The notes below the pieces were generated by a model. The model was given only the letters and a program-made list of their open reading frames with translations. It was not told the DNA's origin and searched no databases. 64,000 nt of DNA from Monoplex corrugatus (taxonomy: Eukaryota; Mollusca; Gastropoda; Littorinimorpha; Ranellidae). The stretch lies in NCBI GenBank assembly GCA_030674185.1, contig CM060314.1, forward strand, positions 26,610,891-26,674,890, given 5' to 3'. Shown in pieces: positions 45,173-57,906 of this stretch; position 1 is the first letter of the stretch, and every line of letters starts with the position of its first letter. Both the position numbers and the translations under genes were made by a program.

Positions 45173-47104
45173 TCGATGATTGTCTGTTTTGTCGTTTTTC
45201 ATTTTTTATTCAGTGTATTTAATCACAATCTGCCATTCTCTGCATTCTTCATTCTAGTCAATGCCACACATACACCTCCAAGCAGACCACTGTGTGAACT
45301 TGATAGTCACTTTATTCTTATGAAATATGAACAGCCTCAGCCATATGCAATGAAATATGAACAAGATCAATCATGTCTCACTCTAAAGAAGATGTAGTTT
45401 TAACAATGTCTGCAAGGATTCACATTTCCAGGGTCAAAGTTTATCAACAAGTTGGGGGGGGGGGGGGGGGTCATCTTGCAGTTACGAAATGGGCAAAATG
45501 TTTCCTTTGATTAAAATTGATCAAAACAAACAAATAAACGAAGAACCAACAGAAAACAGAAATCACAAAGGAATTTATACGAACAGAATAGTTGAGAAGA
45601 AACAGTCTGCATGATATAAAGACAAATCCTGAAAACCATGTATGCTATCAATTGAGTCGTTAAAACTGTATAAATTTACAACGAAGAAATCTCATAAGAT
45701 TTCAGTCTATACTCAGCCATCATTCTGAAAAATACCAAATGCCCTATTTCTATGACAGAAGCTCTTCTCATAAAGGAGAGGGGAAATTTACGCTGTTTTG
45801 CCTGTACACATCTTTCAGGGGGGGAAAAAAGAACTCAGCAGACCTGAATTTTCATCACAAACACTTCTACAAGCAGGCCAGTGCTTAGGGGTTCTGTCCC
45901 ATTAAAAAAAAGAATGCTGTGAAAGTAATAAGAATGTTGTGAAAGTAATGAACAATAAAGTGGCTATATATTCCACCCATTCTATCCCCTAAATGAAAAC
46001 TATATATTCTAAAGACATTTAGGGTCTTTCTCAAAACTCAAGTTTCTCCCATTCCTAAGCTTTCCAGTCAAAATATCAAACATGAAAAAAAATCTGGGAA
46101 ACATTTTGCTTATTCCTTTTTCTGTAACACATTGTCCACTAGATTTTTGTTGTTGTATTTTCTTTTCTGAAACATTTTGGCTCTTGCTCTTTCTCTAAAA
46201 ACAGCCTAACCTGAACTTTGCTAATCAAAAGTAAATTATCCAGCCTCTCTAGGCAACACAATTTTACTTCAAATAGTAAACTTAAAAGTGTAAACATTTC
46301 CAAATTCTCTTTTAAACACACTAACTGAAAATAAAAACAAATCCTTACATTTGACAATAACCCAATGTGAGATCACGGGGACAAAAGACTGTTTTACAAT
46401 TTATTGAAGTTCCTGGGCGTGATTATTTTACACCTTTTTAAAGCCAGAAAAAAAAATCCAACTTCTTCAGTTTCAAACCAAAAGAAAAAGTAAACTGAGG
46501 TAAAATATTCAACATAAATTAAGTCATGATTCTCTTATATTAATTACCCTGCAAAATCTTATTTTGTGTCTGTATAAGACCGAGACTCATCTGGAAGTAG
46601 TAGGCGGTATACTGGTATTTCTTCCTCCCACACCAAGTCCTTGACAGAAATTTGGAGGAGCAACTCGCTCACCAGGTTTCTTTGTAAGTCACTCTTCCAC
46701 CCGACAAGGTAAAACAAAATTTCAAAACCCTATCATCCAATCCATCCATTTGAACAAGCTATAATAGAATTACACACAGCTTTTCAGTGCACAATACTCT
46801 TTTAACATACTTTACAGAGAGGGTGCATTTTTCTGCATGTTTGTATACATGACTCAGTTTTAGTGTTGTTTTACATCTTAACCCAATCATTATGTGATTT
46901 CAAACCACAGAAACGTTACACTGCATAGTCTTAGATCCTGCCACCCTCCCCCTCTGTCCCAGCCACGTTATAATGTGTTGGGTGCAAATGTTTTACTTTT
47001 GACCTGAAGACCAGGTTGTCCTAAAATAAGAAAATATGCCAATGTTCAGTTCAGTGTCAGTAAGGTGGAGGAAGAAGTGGGCTACAAACAGAAAATTGTT
47101 ATTT

Positions 47105-47635
47105 TCTGTTTAAAACCCAACTGACTGCATAGAGTCATATCAGGGCTGTAACTGTTTCAAAACACAATATACTTCAAAACAGGGGGGAAAAAAAGGAAAC
47201 AAAAAAATTAATACGCATTCGCATACATGATCTAAAGAGATGCCCCTGGCGTGACCACTCCGTCCAATTATATTTATCACACAGGGGATTTAAAAACATA
47301 CCTTAACACAAAAATAAACATAACTAAGGACACTAAAACATAAATAAAACGGGCCTAAATTACCTAAAAATTGCTTCCGCAAATCTCATTTCCCTAGGGC
47401 CAAAAATGCACTTAATACATGTACCCAAATATTAATCCAAAGAGAAAGTACATAAAACTTTAATTGAACACATACAGGTGAATGGAGCAGTAAGGTAGAA
47501 ATAATAGGAAAAAATGACAGACAGCAAAGAAAGAAGGAAGAAACAAAGAGAGAGACGAAAAGAGGAAATTTCTAGCACAGTATTTCCAGAAAGTGGGTAT
47601 GCTATTCATACTGAAAGAGTCCTCCCCATGGTGAA
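47105..47635 (-). repeat. Dispersed retroelement family D
   Basis: Second copy of the 29165-29710 element: ATGATCTAAAGAGATGCCCC, GGCCTAAATTACCTAAAAAT, CAGGTGAATGGAGC and GAGGAAATTTCTAGCACAG. The 3' end (left side) reads CAGTTACAGCCCTGATATGA on the minus strand. Confidence 0.8.
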
Positions 47636-50600
47636 CAGGAAAAAATGAGGAAATAAGTGAGAGAACAAGTGTTTCCTTAGCCGGCTGCAGCTGTTTACTA
47701 TATCCTAGCTGGAATGTACATTCCCTTCCACTCCCTACCCTATCCCTTCCCTTAAGCTGTCTTTGTAGTATAACAGACAACCAACAAGCAGCCAAGTGGT
47801 TCCCACCACTCTTGATCAGCACCATGAGGAGGATAATTTGGAGAAAACATCTCCTCGCATGTACTCTCATCAAAACATGAAACTGGGAATCAAAGTTTGC
47901 AGCAATAATGAAATTAGTATACATAATTAACACCCATGCTTGAAGTCAAGGTTACTGATTGTGCATTACTACTGTGCATCGTTGGAGGTGGGTGTTTTGC
48001 CTTCTTAACCCTCCAGCATTCAGGCTTCTCTGATCTGAAATCTCCCCACTTTTCAAAGTCTGGGAAACACTACCACGAACTTGGTAGTGGGATGACCTTC
48101 TCCAACCAAACAAGCTGCAGGTTGCAGATGGCCCTCATATACACAGGTTAGCTTACAAAAGTAGGTCTGCTTTGTTTGCAGGTGGGTTGACTGCAATTGC
48201 CACACCAAGAAAATACCCTCTACATTCTATGACGGAGCTATAAGGTGGATAAGGGCTGCTAAAAGGTCTAGCTTCCTGCACTCACAGGATGTCTTTTACC
48301 ATGGTTTAATTAAAGGCAGGATAACCCCTTCAGAAAACATACAGGGATGAATCCAGAGGCACCAGGCTTGCAGGTGCCTTATTACTAACCATGGTACCAT
48401 GCAAACATTTGCTGGCATTTACACCAGACAAGAATAATACTTACCTACGGTAGGCCATTTTCACCAGGTATGGCCTGACCATGTGAACAGCAGACAAAAG
48501 AAGAACTTTTCAACGTTGGGATATTTTTTTAACTTGAAATAGACGTGAATGATTCATTGATTATACCAAGCGTATAAGAACAATCCATCATACACCGTTT
48601 GTCTGAATACGGAATGTTGTGTCAGTGTGACAAAATGTGTCAAATTCTTATGTGAAGATTAGTTTACAACTTATGAATTAAGCATTTTCATCATGCACAT
48701 GTATACCATTAACGAAAGCTGAAATCTACCTAACAGTGATCACCCAGCTGACAGCACAGGTTGCACCGGGTGTCCCATTACTGTTACATGATTACTGTCA
48801 GTTGTCAGATTATCAATTAAAACCAAATTTATAACAATTCCAAGACATTTTGTACTGTTCTGACTTTTACAATACTACATAAACCATACATTTGTACACC
48901 ATCTCTCTGTATCAATACTGTGTGCGAGTTAAACTGTACAAAGCCAGAGCAACTGTCATGGTCACAAGAGTTGTTGCATGCCGAACACACATACACAACT
49001 TTGAATGAGGAGGATGTTGCTGTGCAGTGTTTCGACTGTGGTGGCCATGAAACATTGCACAACCTGCAGCTTTGTACATCCCCTACATTTTCTGCCAGAC
49101 ACAGCCACCAGACAAAGAGAACTTGTGTACGATGTCTCCACTTGGTCCTGTTATTGTCATCTTACCTATTTTGGCACATAATATACTTTCATTTACCGTC
49201 TGTTTCTATCAATGTCAACTGATCTTCTTTGACACACTGGTAACTTGACAGACTGACAACAAACCTTTCCTTTATCTTCTATCTTCATTATCTTGTAGTG
49301 TAGGAATTTGAACAACTGTTTTCAGCAGAAACAGAACGAAAATTATCAAGTAATGTGTCTATCAGTGAATGTATCAGTTCTGCAGGCTGCCAAGAACACG
49401 ATCATGCTTGCAGCCTGTGTCACTTGCATACATCAATGTCTGGGGTCGCTAGCATCTGTTTCATCAGCCAAGTGGAAAGAGGGCTGAGTACAACTTCGCT
49501 AGTCAGTTTCGTAAGTTTTTTCCTCATGATATGATTATTTCAACACCATATCTTATTATTTCTTGCAATGTTAGATCCTGTTCTTGTTAAAGACCTGTCA
49601 ATTTCATTACACTTGACAGTGCTCACATTACCATAATGGACAAGTCAAAAGTATGTCAGATGTTGCTTCATTCAGTGTTTGCTCTTTTCATTGTACACTT
49701 ACCAACATTCTAAGTATCAAAATTTTACTGGAGTGGATTTATCTGTTGGTTTTGTTCTATTAATTTGGGAAGCTTATTTGAGAGATACAGCATCATCAGT
49801 CCTTGAAGGTAAAGTACCATGAACATGTTGCTAGCTAAAACCAGCTGTTCTCAGTATGAAATCTAATGGCACTAATAACTGTTCAGTTCTTCACAGTAAA
49901 AATGCAAGGGTTATTAAGCTTTAACTCCATAAGAACCCAGTACTCTATACGTTTCCCTTCTAAAACTTGCTTAAAAAAATTAGCAGGGTGGGGAAGGGTG
50001 TTTAGGAAACAAATAAGCACATGTATTGAAAACCATAATGTCTTACATTTGGGTATGGATCAAAGGGCAGGACAAAAATGTTTCGGTGTAATGATACAGC
50101 TTTCCAGTAAACTGCATTTATTCAAAGAACAAAGGCACTCAATCACAAACACTCAACGTAAACATACTTTTGTACACAAGGACTCATTACTTACACAGAC
50201 AAACCACCACCAACACCAGAACACACCTCAAGTCAGCACACCGTTTTATATGCCTGTGTATTCCATGTGTTGCTTAAAGTGGTGAAAAGGATAGTGACTA
50301 CTGATCAAGTGATATTCTTTATGACAAAATAGGTCTTTGAATCCTCCTGTTCAACATCGCAACAGGTTTTACAAAACAGACAACAGAACTGTCACAATGT
50401 CAGCCACTTTGTGTGCTGCAGATTTGCAATAGCAAATACAACTCGATTCTAAAAAGCTTGATTTGAAAATGCATGAAACACATAATAGGCTAGAAGTTCT
50501 TTCATTCAACCACACACAAAATAACCCAACACTCTAAAAGTCCTTTCATTTGACCACAAACACGCAACTGACATCAGGGATACAGTAATGATCGGTCAGT

Positions 50601-51719
50601 CAGACGACAACCACAGATGACAAACACAAAGCAAGAGTACACGAACAAGGATGTGAATCGGATGAAAGAAAGGTCATGAAATGAACTATTTGTCATTGTA
50701 CAGTTGTAGACATCACTGAGAATGAAATCAAGTTCATGAAGGCTACAAAACACCAATAAGTTATGGGCAATGAGTTGAAATCAAGCTACAAGATGAAACT
50801 GACCAATCTGTACACGATGATCAATGAGAATGGACATGGATTGTGTGGGAAGTGGCAACTCAATCCCCAGCAAGCATACATTGTAGGACTACATGCCAGT
50901 CAAATCTAAATGAAACCAGCATATTGCCCACCATGTCAGAGCTGGTATTCCTTCAGTAATTCAATAAAACAAAACACACAAAAACAATTTCAAATAAAAA
51001 CTTCATGTTTGATCCATTTTCTTTTCTCACAACTATGTTCACAACTATGTTCTATCCATTTCAAATATGCACAGAAGGCAACACATTCCTTAAAGAAGAC
51101 TGCTTATATCGGCTCCAGCATTTGGACAACTCAGTTCTGATTCTGCCTGTAACAGTGACCTGCGCTCCTACTCCTTCAAGCGAAATCATCTCCAATGTCT
51201 TTTCGCAGCGGTCCACACATCACTCTGCCAATTGCAAGAGATACATGTGTATATGGCATTCTCATATCTTCACAACAGCCAACCCATCTTTTTTCTGTAA
51301 CAGGAATACATATTCCTATCCTCACAACAGCCGACCCATCTTTTTATTTCTAACAGGAATACCTTGATACTAAGTACTGCTCTGTGAAAAACTCCATCTT
51401 TCAAGGTTCTCATACACAGAAGAAGAGAGACAAATATGCTTACAGATCTCTGTGGATCATAGCACTTTTTCAAAGCCCATTTGTTAAATACAGATATGTT
51501 TTGATAGATCATCAGGTCTCCTGATACTGCATGACCATGACTAGCTTACTCTGGTCACAGAATGGTAGTATGGACTTTCCAGGGAACCACCCCTTCCAAA
51601 CCATAAACCATTCTATACTCCTTTATGAGCAAGACAGTGCAATCATTTTCCACATTTTTCATACTAAATTGATGGTTTGAGTTCAAAACATCTACCCTAA
51701 CCATCTATCCACCCCACCA

Positions 51720-51800
51720 GCATAACCCTTTTACTCCTCTGCCTTATCCACCAGCTTCCTGCTGCTTGACAGGGCATGGGAGTGAAAAGATTTGAACTGG
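51720..51800. repeat. Palindromic short-repeat family F, partial
   Basis: ACCCTTTTACTCCTCTGCC and TTATCCACCAGCTTCCTGCT followed by the inverse GACAGGGCATGGGAGTGAAA. Confidence 0.65.
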
Positions 51801-51964
51801 AACACAATCACTTAAGATAAAAGCAAAATAACGGGCTGGATCAATGAAATTAGTCATCAGTCCAATAGCTGCAGACAGTTGAAGGCTCTCCTCACACCAT
51901 CACTTTTCCATATTTCCAGAGAAACACTGGGAAAAACAAGTCCATAGTAGATGTCATCCAACGT

Positions 51965-51997
51965 TTACTTCTTCCGTGGGCGTGTTTTTCGTCTGGA
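51965..51997 (-). CDS. Terminal coding exon of an unidentified host gene
   Basis: On the minus strand a strong acceptor (TTTTTCTCCTACCAG, ending at 51998) is followed by ten codons, SRRKTRPRKK, and TAA at 51965-51967. The exon begins in phase 0, which matches the phase-0 donor of the exon at 58662-58833. A basic C-terminus of this kind often acts as a nuclear localisation signal, which is inference. It is too short for other evidence; the support is the splice signal, the phase match and the tail. Confidence 0.55.
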   Translation of the reverse strand, partial: SRRKTRPRKK

Positions 51998-52435
51998 CTG
52001 GTAGGAGAAAAATGAAAGGAAAAATGAATTAGACTTGACAAGAAGAGGACATCAACAGTTATCTACTTATGTGTGTGTGCATGCATGCTGTGTGTCTGCA
52101 TGTGTGCTAATGCACAGTTTTCTTTTTAAAATTTTGCTACATGTTGCTGGTAAAGAAAAGGCAATGTCTTGGCCCATTAGCTTCATTACATACTGAAATA
52201 TTTGTCCCAAAGTGCCCTGAGAACTACTTATATAATAGGCAAGAATTCATTACATAAAACAGTATACTTCTAAATTTTCAGAGGCCTTTTCTTTGCATTG
52301 CATGGGTTAACTATTTACCCATGACATACAAATAGTGTGAAAAGACAACGCGTGGAAATGACTGAGAAACAAAGAATCCATTATCTGATCTCAGAATACA
52401 CACAGTCAAGAATTTTTCGACTGAATGGTAGTGAC

Positions 52436-52583
52436 TATAACGTTTTCTGGTGTGCTGGTTGTTCAAGTAAGGTCGTTCGTCTAACTGGCTCAAAGTCGTT
52501 GGCTTGTTTACATCGGCCATTCAAAAGGGAAGTCACTCTTTATCAGTTGTCGTCACAAGCAGACGAAATCTAAATACGTCACA
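52436..52583 (-). repeat. 3' LTR of the gypsy element
   Basis: On the minus strand it starts TGTGACGTATTTAGATTTCG and ends GAAAACGTTATA. The tract AAACAGGGAGA (52584-52594) just before it is the polypurine tract for plus-strand priming. Confidence 0.95.
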
Positions 52584-52841
52584 TCTCCCTGTTTTACAAA
52601 CAAATAAATTAACCTTATAAAAAAAACCCAAAAAACTAATAATAAAAAAACAATTAAATTTAGCATTGCTGGATTATATCTAACACAACAAAAATTTTTT
52701 TTAACTTTGCTGGATTATACCTAACACAACAAAACACAAGTAAGTGTTTTAATTGCATTGAATTTCAAATTCAACTTGTTTTGAATCTTCTAATTTAAAT
52801 GTAGTCATTCAGGTAGACAGCGTTTTTACACTGCGACCACA

Positions 52842-54453
52842 TCAAGTACGTCTTTGATCCGAATGTTGAGGTGGTGTTTGTTCCTCTTGATCAAGAGATG
52901 AGTTCCTGTTTGGTTCCTGTTCCTTTTGCCATTCAGCTTGCGCTCCAACTGGTTCTGGCATCATTCCTTGATCATTTCTTAAACTACTGGTATTTGAATT
53001 TTCTGTTTCTCTGTTCCTTGTAACATCCGCTCCTGGAGTAAGCTGTCTGTAAGGTCTGTTAATCTTCTGCTTAGACTGTTCGCTATCTGCATCATTTAAT
53101 CTGTTCTTTATGTTTGATGAAAACAAATCGGTCGTTCTGTTGGTAGGGTAGAAAGCTACTGTTCTTTTGTTGCCTTGTGGTGGCTGAGATACTGGCTTGT
53201 ATTTGTCATTGTCACTTGTTTCTCGGATGTCACGTCGATTTCGCCGGAATTTTCGTCCGTCTTCAGTTCGAATATTGTATGACCTTATGTCCACTTGCCT
53301 TTCAACCTGAGCTTTTACCCATCTTTTTGAACCAGGTGGTTTGAACCGTACAATCTGTCCCGGCTTCAACTCGGCCAGTTCTACAGTTCCACGGTTGTAG
53401 TATCTTGCCTGTTTCATCTTTCTAGCCTGAAGTCCATCTGGAACTTCTTTTACTGCAGGCTTCAACATGGATCTGGTTGTAGGCAGCTGTGTTCTTGTTC
53501 TTCTCGAAAACAATCTCTGTGCAGGTGAACTTCCCAGTAATTCTGATGGAGTATTTCGCAACTCCAACAAGGCTAAATATCCATCCTCACCACTTTGGTG
53601 ACAGTTCTGTATCATGTTCTTCATGATTTTTACTGCATTTTCAGCTTTACCATTTGACTGTGGATAATGGGGCGCACTTGTCACGTGTTCGAAACCATAA
53701 ATCTGAGAAAATATTTGAAATTCCTTAGAGTTGAATGGTGGCCCATTATCTGTTATCAGTCTCTCAGGAAGTCCATGTCTTGCAAAATGGGCCTTCATCT
53801 TCTTGATGATTTCTTCACCGTCTTTGGCATTGAGAACATCAAATTCAAAGAAATCAGAGTAGTAGTCAACCACAATCAAATAGTTTTTCTTTTTGTATTC
53901 AAACAAATCAGCACCCAGATACTGCCATGGCAACTCCGGTATTTCACTGCTGATGAGTGGTTCTTTTTGTTGACTCTGGCTAAACTCTTGGCATGATTGG
54001 CAATCTTTGACAAAACTCTCAATATCATAATTCATTCCAGGCCAATATGCAACTTCTCTTCCGCGTCTGATACATCCCTGAATACCAGCATGACTTGCAT
54101 GCATTTTCTTTAAGAAGTGGTGTCTCATTTCTTTGGGCACAACTACTTTGTCTGCCTTGAAAATCACACCGTTTTGTACAGACAGTTCATCCCGGAACGG
54201 GAAAAATGTTTGCATGTTTTCTGATAGAGTTTTCTTTTCTTCCGGCCATCCCTCCAGAATGATTTTCATTAACAAGTTCATATTTTCATCTGTCTTTGTT
54301 GCTTTTTGCAGGTTCAACATGGTTGTCTCACAGACTGATAGCTCTTGTGTGATATCCATGTTCTCAAGATCTGTGCAGAATATCAGTTCTGTGTGACTCA
54401 TCTGTTCTTCAGGTTTCCCAATTACAGCTCTGCTAAGTGTGTCTGCCAGATAC
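52842..54453 (-). pseudogene. Gypsy integrase region of pol
   Basis: From the native MYLADTLSRA block to a stop at 52842. It holds the H2C2 zinc-binding domain (HHFLKKMHASHAGIQG to CQSCQ), then the DDE core with WQYLGADLFEY, RLITDNGPPFNS and SNGKAENAVKIMKN, then a C-terminal basic domain with LKPGQIVRFKPPGSKRW and a long polar tail. All three catalytic acids are present. This stretch is open throughout; upstream it runs into the MITE, so the first 50 or so codons of the open frame (54454-54620) belong to the MITE and not to the element. Confidence 0.9.
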
Positions 54454-54459
54454 ATCTCA

Positions 54460-55151
54460 CAGGGTGGGGAACACTTGGCAAGAGTTTCCTCTGAAAATGG
54501 TGTGGGGTCCAGGGGCTGCCAGGCCCCTGGTGGGGTGCAGGGGCAATGCCCTGCTGGGGGGTCAGGGGGGCTTCGCCCCCCTGAAGCTGAAGCATTTTTA
54601 CAATTTTCAGATGTTTTCAAGGCCTCTCCTTGAAGTTAAATGTTGTTTTTTTTTCTTTTTTTCAACTCCTACAATTTCAGTTCTTTTCAATGATTTTGTA
54701 ACTGTATTCTGTGCACGTTTATAGTCATACATTGTGCAACAACACTGTGTTAGAAACAAGTGTATATTTCCTTTCCTTGTAAGTATCATGATAAAAGTTA
54801 ACCAAGAAGCCTGAAAATACAAAACTACGTTGGTGTAAGGGCCATTAAAAATAGCAAACACAAAATTATATGGGCAGAAAATGTTGAAAGTTTATCGCCA
54901 CGATTGACTATCTTTGAAAGCGACATGTTGTCCAACGCACAAGATGGCGACTCTGACCGGAAGTCAACACTACCGGTACATATCAACCCGGAAGTTGACC
55001 GAAACTAACCTAAAATGCGCAAAACTCGTCAAGGTTTTTTTTTTTTTTTTCGTTGCCGATTTTTTTTCACCGCTGAATTTTTTTTTTCTGCCACGGAAAT
55101 CCTGTCGTTTTCCGCTGAAAATAACGAATCCGCTGAGAATTCCCCAGCCTG
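54460..55151. mobile_element. hAT-like MITE, 692 bp, inserted in the gypsy pol gene
   Basis: Terminal inverted repeats CAGGGTGGGGAACA (54460) and, inverted, CAGGCTGGGGAATTC (ending at 55151) are flanked by ATCTCA duplications (54454-54459 and 55152-55157). Removing the insert and one duplication rejoins the gypsy frame between KKGTE and MYLADTLSRA. The right side has three CAGCGG subterminal motifs. The left side has three GC-rich hairpins. There is no transposase. CAGGG ends are typical of hAT elements, but a 6-bp target duplication is short for classical hAT (8 bp). Confidence 0.85.
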
Positions 55152-55199
55152 ATCTCAGTTCCCTTTTTGTAAACCACCTCGTAGTCATACTTCTGGTTG

Positions 55200-56485
55200 T
55201 GTAGCAGCTTTCTTTGAATTCTCTTTGGAGCTGAAAGTAGACTTTTTGTGGATCACTTCCAATGGTTTGTGGTCAGACTCCACAATTACTTTGTGTCCAA
55301 ACATATCTTTCAAATCTATCAAGACCGAAAACTATCGCCAACATTTCTTTTTCAATTTGCGCATATTTTTTTTCAGTTTCAGACAATGCTCGAGATGCAT
55401 ATTGTATTGGTTGACCATTCTGCATAAGGCAAGCGCCTAAGCCATAGGCTGATGCATCACACTGAAGAGTGATTTTAGTCTTTTCAGTTTGATAAAAGTA
55501 GCGCAGAACAGGTGGTTTGGACAGTGTTTTTCACTTTTTCTAGTGACTTGCCATGCACATCAGGATCCCATTTGAAATGAATTTTTTTTTTTAGCAGTTC
55601 TCTCATCGGGGCTGCTTCTTCGGATAGATGTGGGGCAAACGTTTGGAGATAGCCCACAACTCCCAGTAATCTTTGCACATCTTGCTTTGATTCTGGAGTT
55701 GGTAGCTGTTGAACTGCAACAATCTTTTTTGGATCTGGTTTAAGTCCTTCTCTTGTAAGAATATGCCCAAGATAAGTGACTTCCGTTTTCTTTAGTTCAA
55801 CTTTTTCTTTGTTCAGCTTTATTCCTTTTTCACATCTTTGTAGCAGCATCTTCACACGCTCATCATGGTTCTGTCCTCCTTCTTCATCAGAATCACCTTC
55901 TCCCCAAAGGATGATATTATCATGGACAGCTACCACGCCTGGTAGATCAGCTAGTTCTTGCTCAAGCCTTCTCTAGAATTCTTCTGGTGCCACAGATATC
56001 CCAAATGGCATTTTGTTCCATTTGTATTTTCCAAATGGGGTTTCAAATGTTGTTAAGTAGTTATTTTCCTCGTCTAGTTCAACATGCCAAAACCCATTCT
56101 TCAAGTCAAAGTGTGAAAAGTACTTGGCTTTTTTTAGTTTCGGAAGAACATCATCCAGTGTTGGGGTCGGATATTCATTTCTTTTGAGCGCTTTGTTCAA
56201 AGGTTTAGGATCGATGCACAGCCTTATCTTCCCTTTGGTTTTCATTGCTACCACTAGACTACTGATCCAGTCTGTTGGAGTATCCACTTTGCTGACAACT
56301 TCCAACTTTTCCAATCTTTTCAGTTCATCTTTCACTTTTTTCTTCACCGAGAGTGGCCATTTTCTGCAGGGCATTTTGACTGGAGTTGTCTCTTTGTCTA
56401 TCTGAAGATGGAGTTTTCTTTCAAACTGACCAACTTCTCCATCAAAAACGTCCTTGTATTGATCCAAAATACTATTACCTTCTTA
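55200..56485 (-). pseudogene. Gypsy reverse transcriptase and RNase H region of pol
   Basis: RT blocks run ILDQYKDVFDGEVG, VKDELKRLEKLEVVSKVDTP, IRLCIDPKPLNKALKRNEYP, FSHFDLKNGFWHVELDEE and NKMPFGISVAPEEF. A TAG follows at 55973-55975, then the same frame goes on with VVAVHDNIILWGEG, where the catalytic pair usually read as DD is DN (55916-55921). The connection and RNase H follow: TYLGHILTREGLKPDPKKIV, then after a frameshift KTKITLQCDASAYGLGACLM and EKKYAQIEKEMLAIVFGLDR. A TAA at 56483-56485 separates this region from gag-protease in the same frame. Confidence 0.9.
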
Positions 56486-57661
56486 TGTGGTCACTATAGC
56501 TATATTCTCTTCGTTGACTGTGATGAGATTCATACCCTGTACTGCTCTCAAACCTAGGATTGGACTGCAGTTTTCTTCTGTGATGATAAATCTCACTTTG
56601 TATGTTTTTTCATTCTTTGGGTTCATAACTCTCAAAATACGTTCTCCCCTAGGTTTCATTTCTGATTTGTTGAACAAAACTAATTTGCTCTTAGTCTTGT
56701 TTAGTTTCTTCAGGTTTGTGTCGCCTAACACTTCTCTGTATGTTTTCTTCGACATAACATTTGTTGATGCCCCAGTGTCCAAAAGAAATCTCACTTGGTT
56801 TTCATTTATGAATAAACGCGCTCTGATCTTTCTTTGCCATTTCTTATTCTCTATTGCGTAGACTTCATTTTCTGAGTCATTTTCTTCATCTGTCTCTGAC
56901 ATTCTGCGAACAGCTCTTCTTTTATCTTGTTTCTTTGGTGTTTTACAAACAGCGGAAAAATGATTTTTTCCTCTACAGTTCAGGCAAGTTTTTCCAAAGG
57001 CAGGGTATTCTTCTTTTCTCTGTCTGTGCTGTCTACCACAGTATAAGCATTTTTTTAACAGGATTTCTTGTTTATAGTTAGCTTTCTCATACTTTCTTGG
57101 ACGAAAAGCATTTACAGCTTCAACATCCATGCTGTCTTCATTTTTCATAGCCATGCTTTGTTTTGTGCTCATCTCAAATGCTCTGCATAGATCCAAGCAC
57201 TTGCTCAAAGATAGCTTTCGTTCTTTCAAAAGCTTTATTCTCAGGTTTTCATTTTTTACACCCAGAACAATCTGATCTTTCAGAAGCCTCTCTTCCAGCT
57301 GAATACTGCCAAAACTGCAGGACTTGATGAACTTCCTCAAGTCACAAACAAACTGTTCAACTGTTTCCCCTGCTGCTTGATGTCTTTTGTGAAACACATA
57401 AGATTCATACGTTTCATTCTTTTCCCCAATGCAGAACTTTTCAAATTTCTGCAGTATCTCATCCAAGTTATTTCTTTCCTCTTCATTTTGAAATGGCAAA
57501 CCTTCAAAAATGTCCAGTCCTTCTGTTCCAACACAGGATAGAAACATTGCTGTCCTAAATTCTTGTTCCTCCTCTTTCAATTCTGTTACTATTTCATAAC
57601 TGTCCCAAAGTCTTTTAAACTTTTTCCAGTTGCTCTGCAGATCACCTGATGTCACTTCCAA
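56486..57661 (-). CDS. Gypsy gag and aspartic protease
   Basis: One open frame on the minus strand. The gag part has WDSYEIVTELKEEEQEFRTA, FVCDLRKFIKSCSF and LKDQIVLGVKNENLRIKLL. It is followed by a nucleocapsid-like region with CLYCGRQH and a full zinc knuckle CLNCRGKNHFSAVC (CX2CX4HX4C). The protease has RFLLDTGASTNVMSKKTYRE. The frame is open to the TAA at 56483-56485. No ATG lies ahead of the first conserved block and a stop occurs about 13 codons upstream, so the native start codon may be lost. Confidence 0.85.
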
Positions 57662-57891
57662 CTTGGGTGGTAACGGAATATTTCTTCGTTTTCCAGATCA
57701 CCTGGTCCTTCCTTGCCCTTCTTCTGCTCCTTCGTTTGCGTTTATGCTTACAGTTAGTTACAGTTTACACTAGTTACAGCTTAGCAACTGGCGTCATTGG
57801 TTTACTACTGGCGATTTCACGGAAACTTTTCTTGGCTAACTCTTGACTTTTAGCCTCTATGGTAATTTAAATTTCTCAGTGGACTTTATCA

Positions 57892-57906
57892 CCACTTCTG
57901 ACACCA
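57892..57906 (-). promoter_or_regulatory. Primer binding site, tRNA-Leu type
   Basis: TGGTGTCAGAAGTGG directly follows the 5' LTR on the minus strand. It is complementary to the 3' end of many leucine tRNAs (which read CCACTYCTGACACCA). Confidence 0.8.

Larger units (their letters stand above)
45300..51964 (-). other. Possible long 3' UTR of the minus-strand host gene
   Basis: After the stop codon at 51965-51967 (minus strand) there are about 6.6 kb of AT-rich, mostly single-copy sequence with no good reading frame and few repeats; the exceptions are family D at 47105-47635 and part of family F at 51720-51800. A candidate AATAAA signal is at about 45312-45317 (TTTATT on the plus strand). Long 3' UTRs are common in molluscs. 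The transcript end is a guess; the sequence could equally be intergenic. Confidence 0.35.

Noticed and set aside
48920..49222. 100-codon plus-strand frame with several cysteines
   Set aside because: No recognisable domain, and it lies on the strand opposite to the presumed 3' UTR; frames of this length are expected by chance.
54454..54620. N-terminal 50 or so residues of the open frame leading into the gypsy integrase
   Set aside because: They are translated from the MITE terminus and its hairpins; the native protein resumes at MYLADTLSRA.
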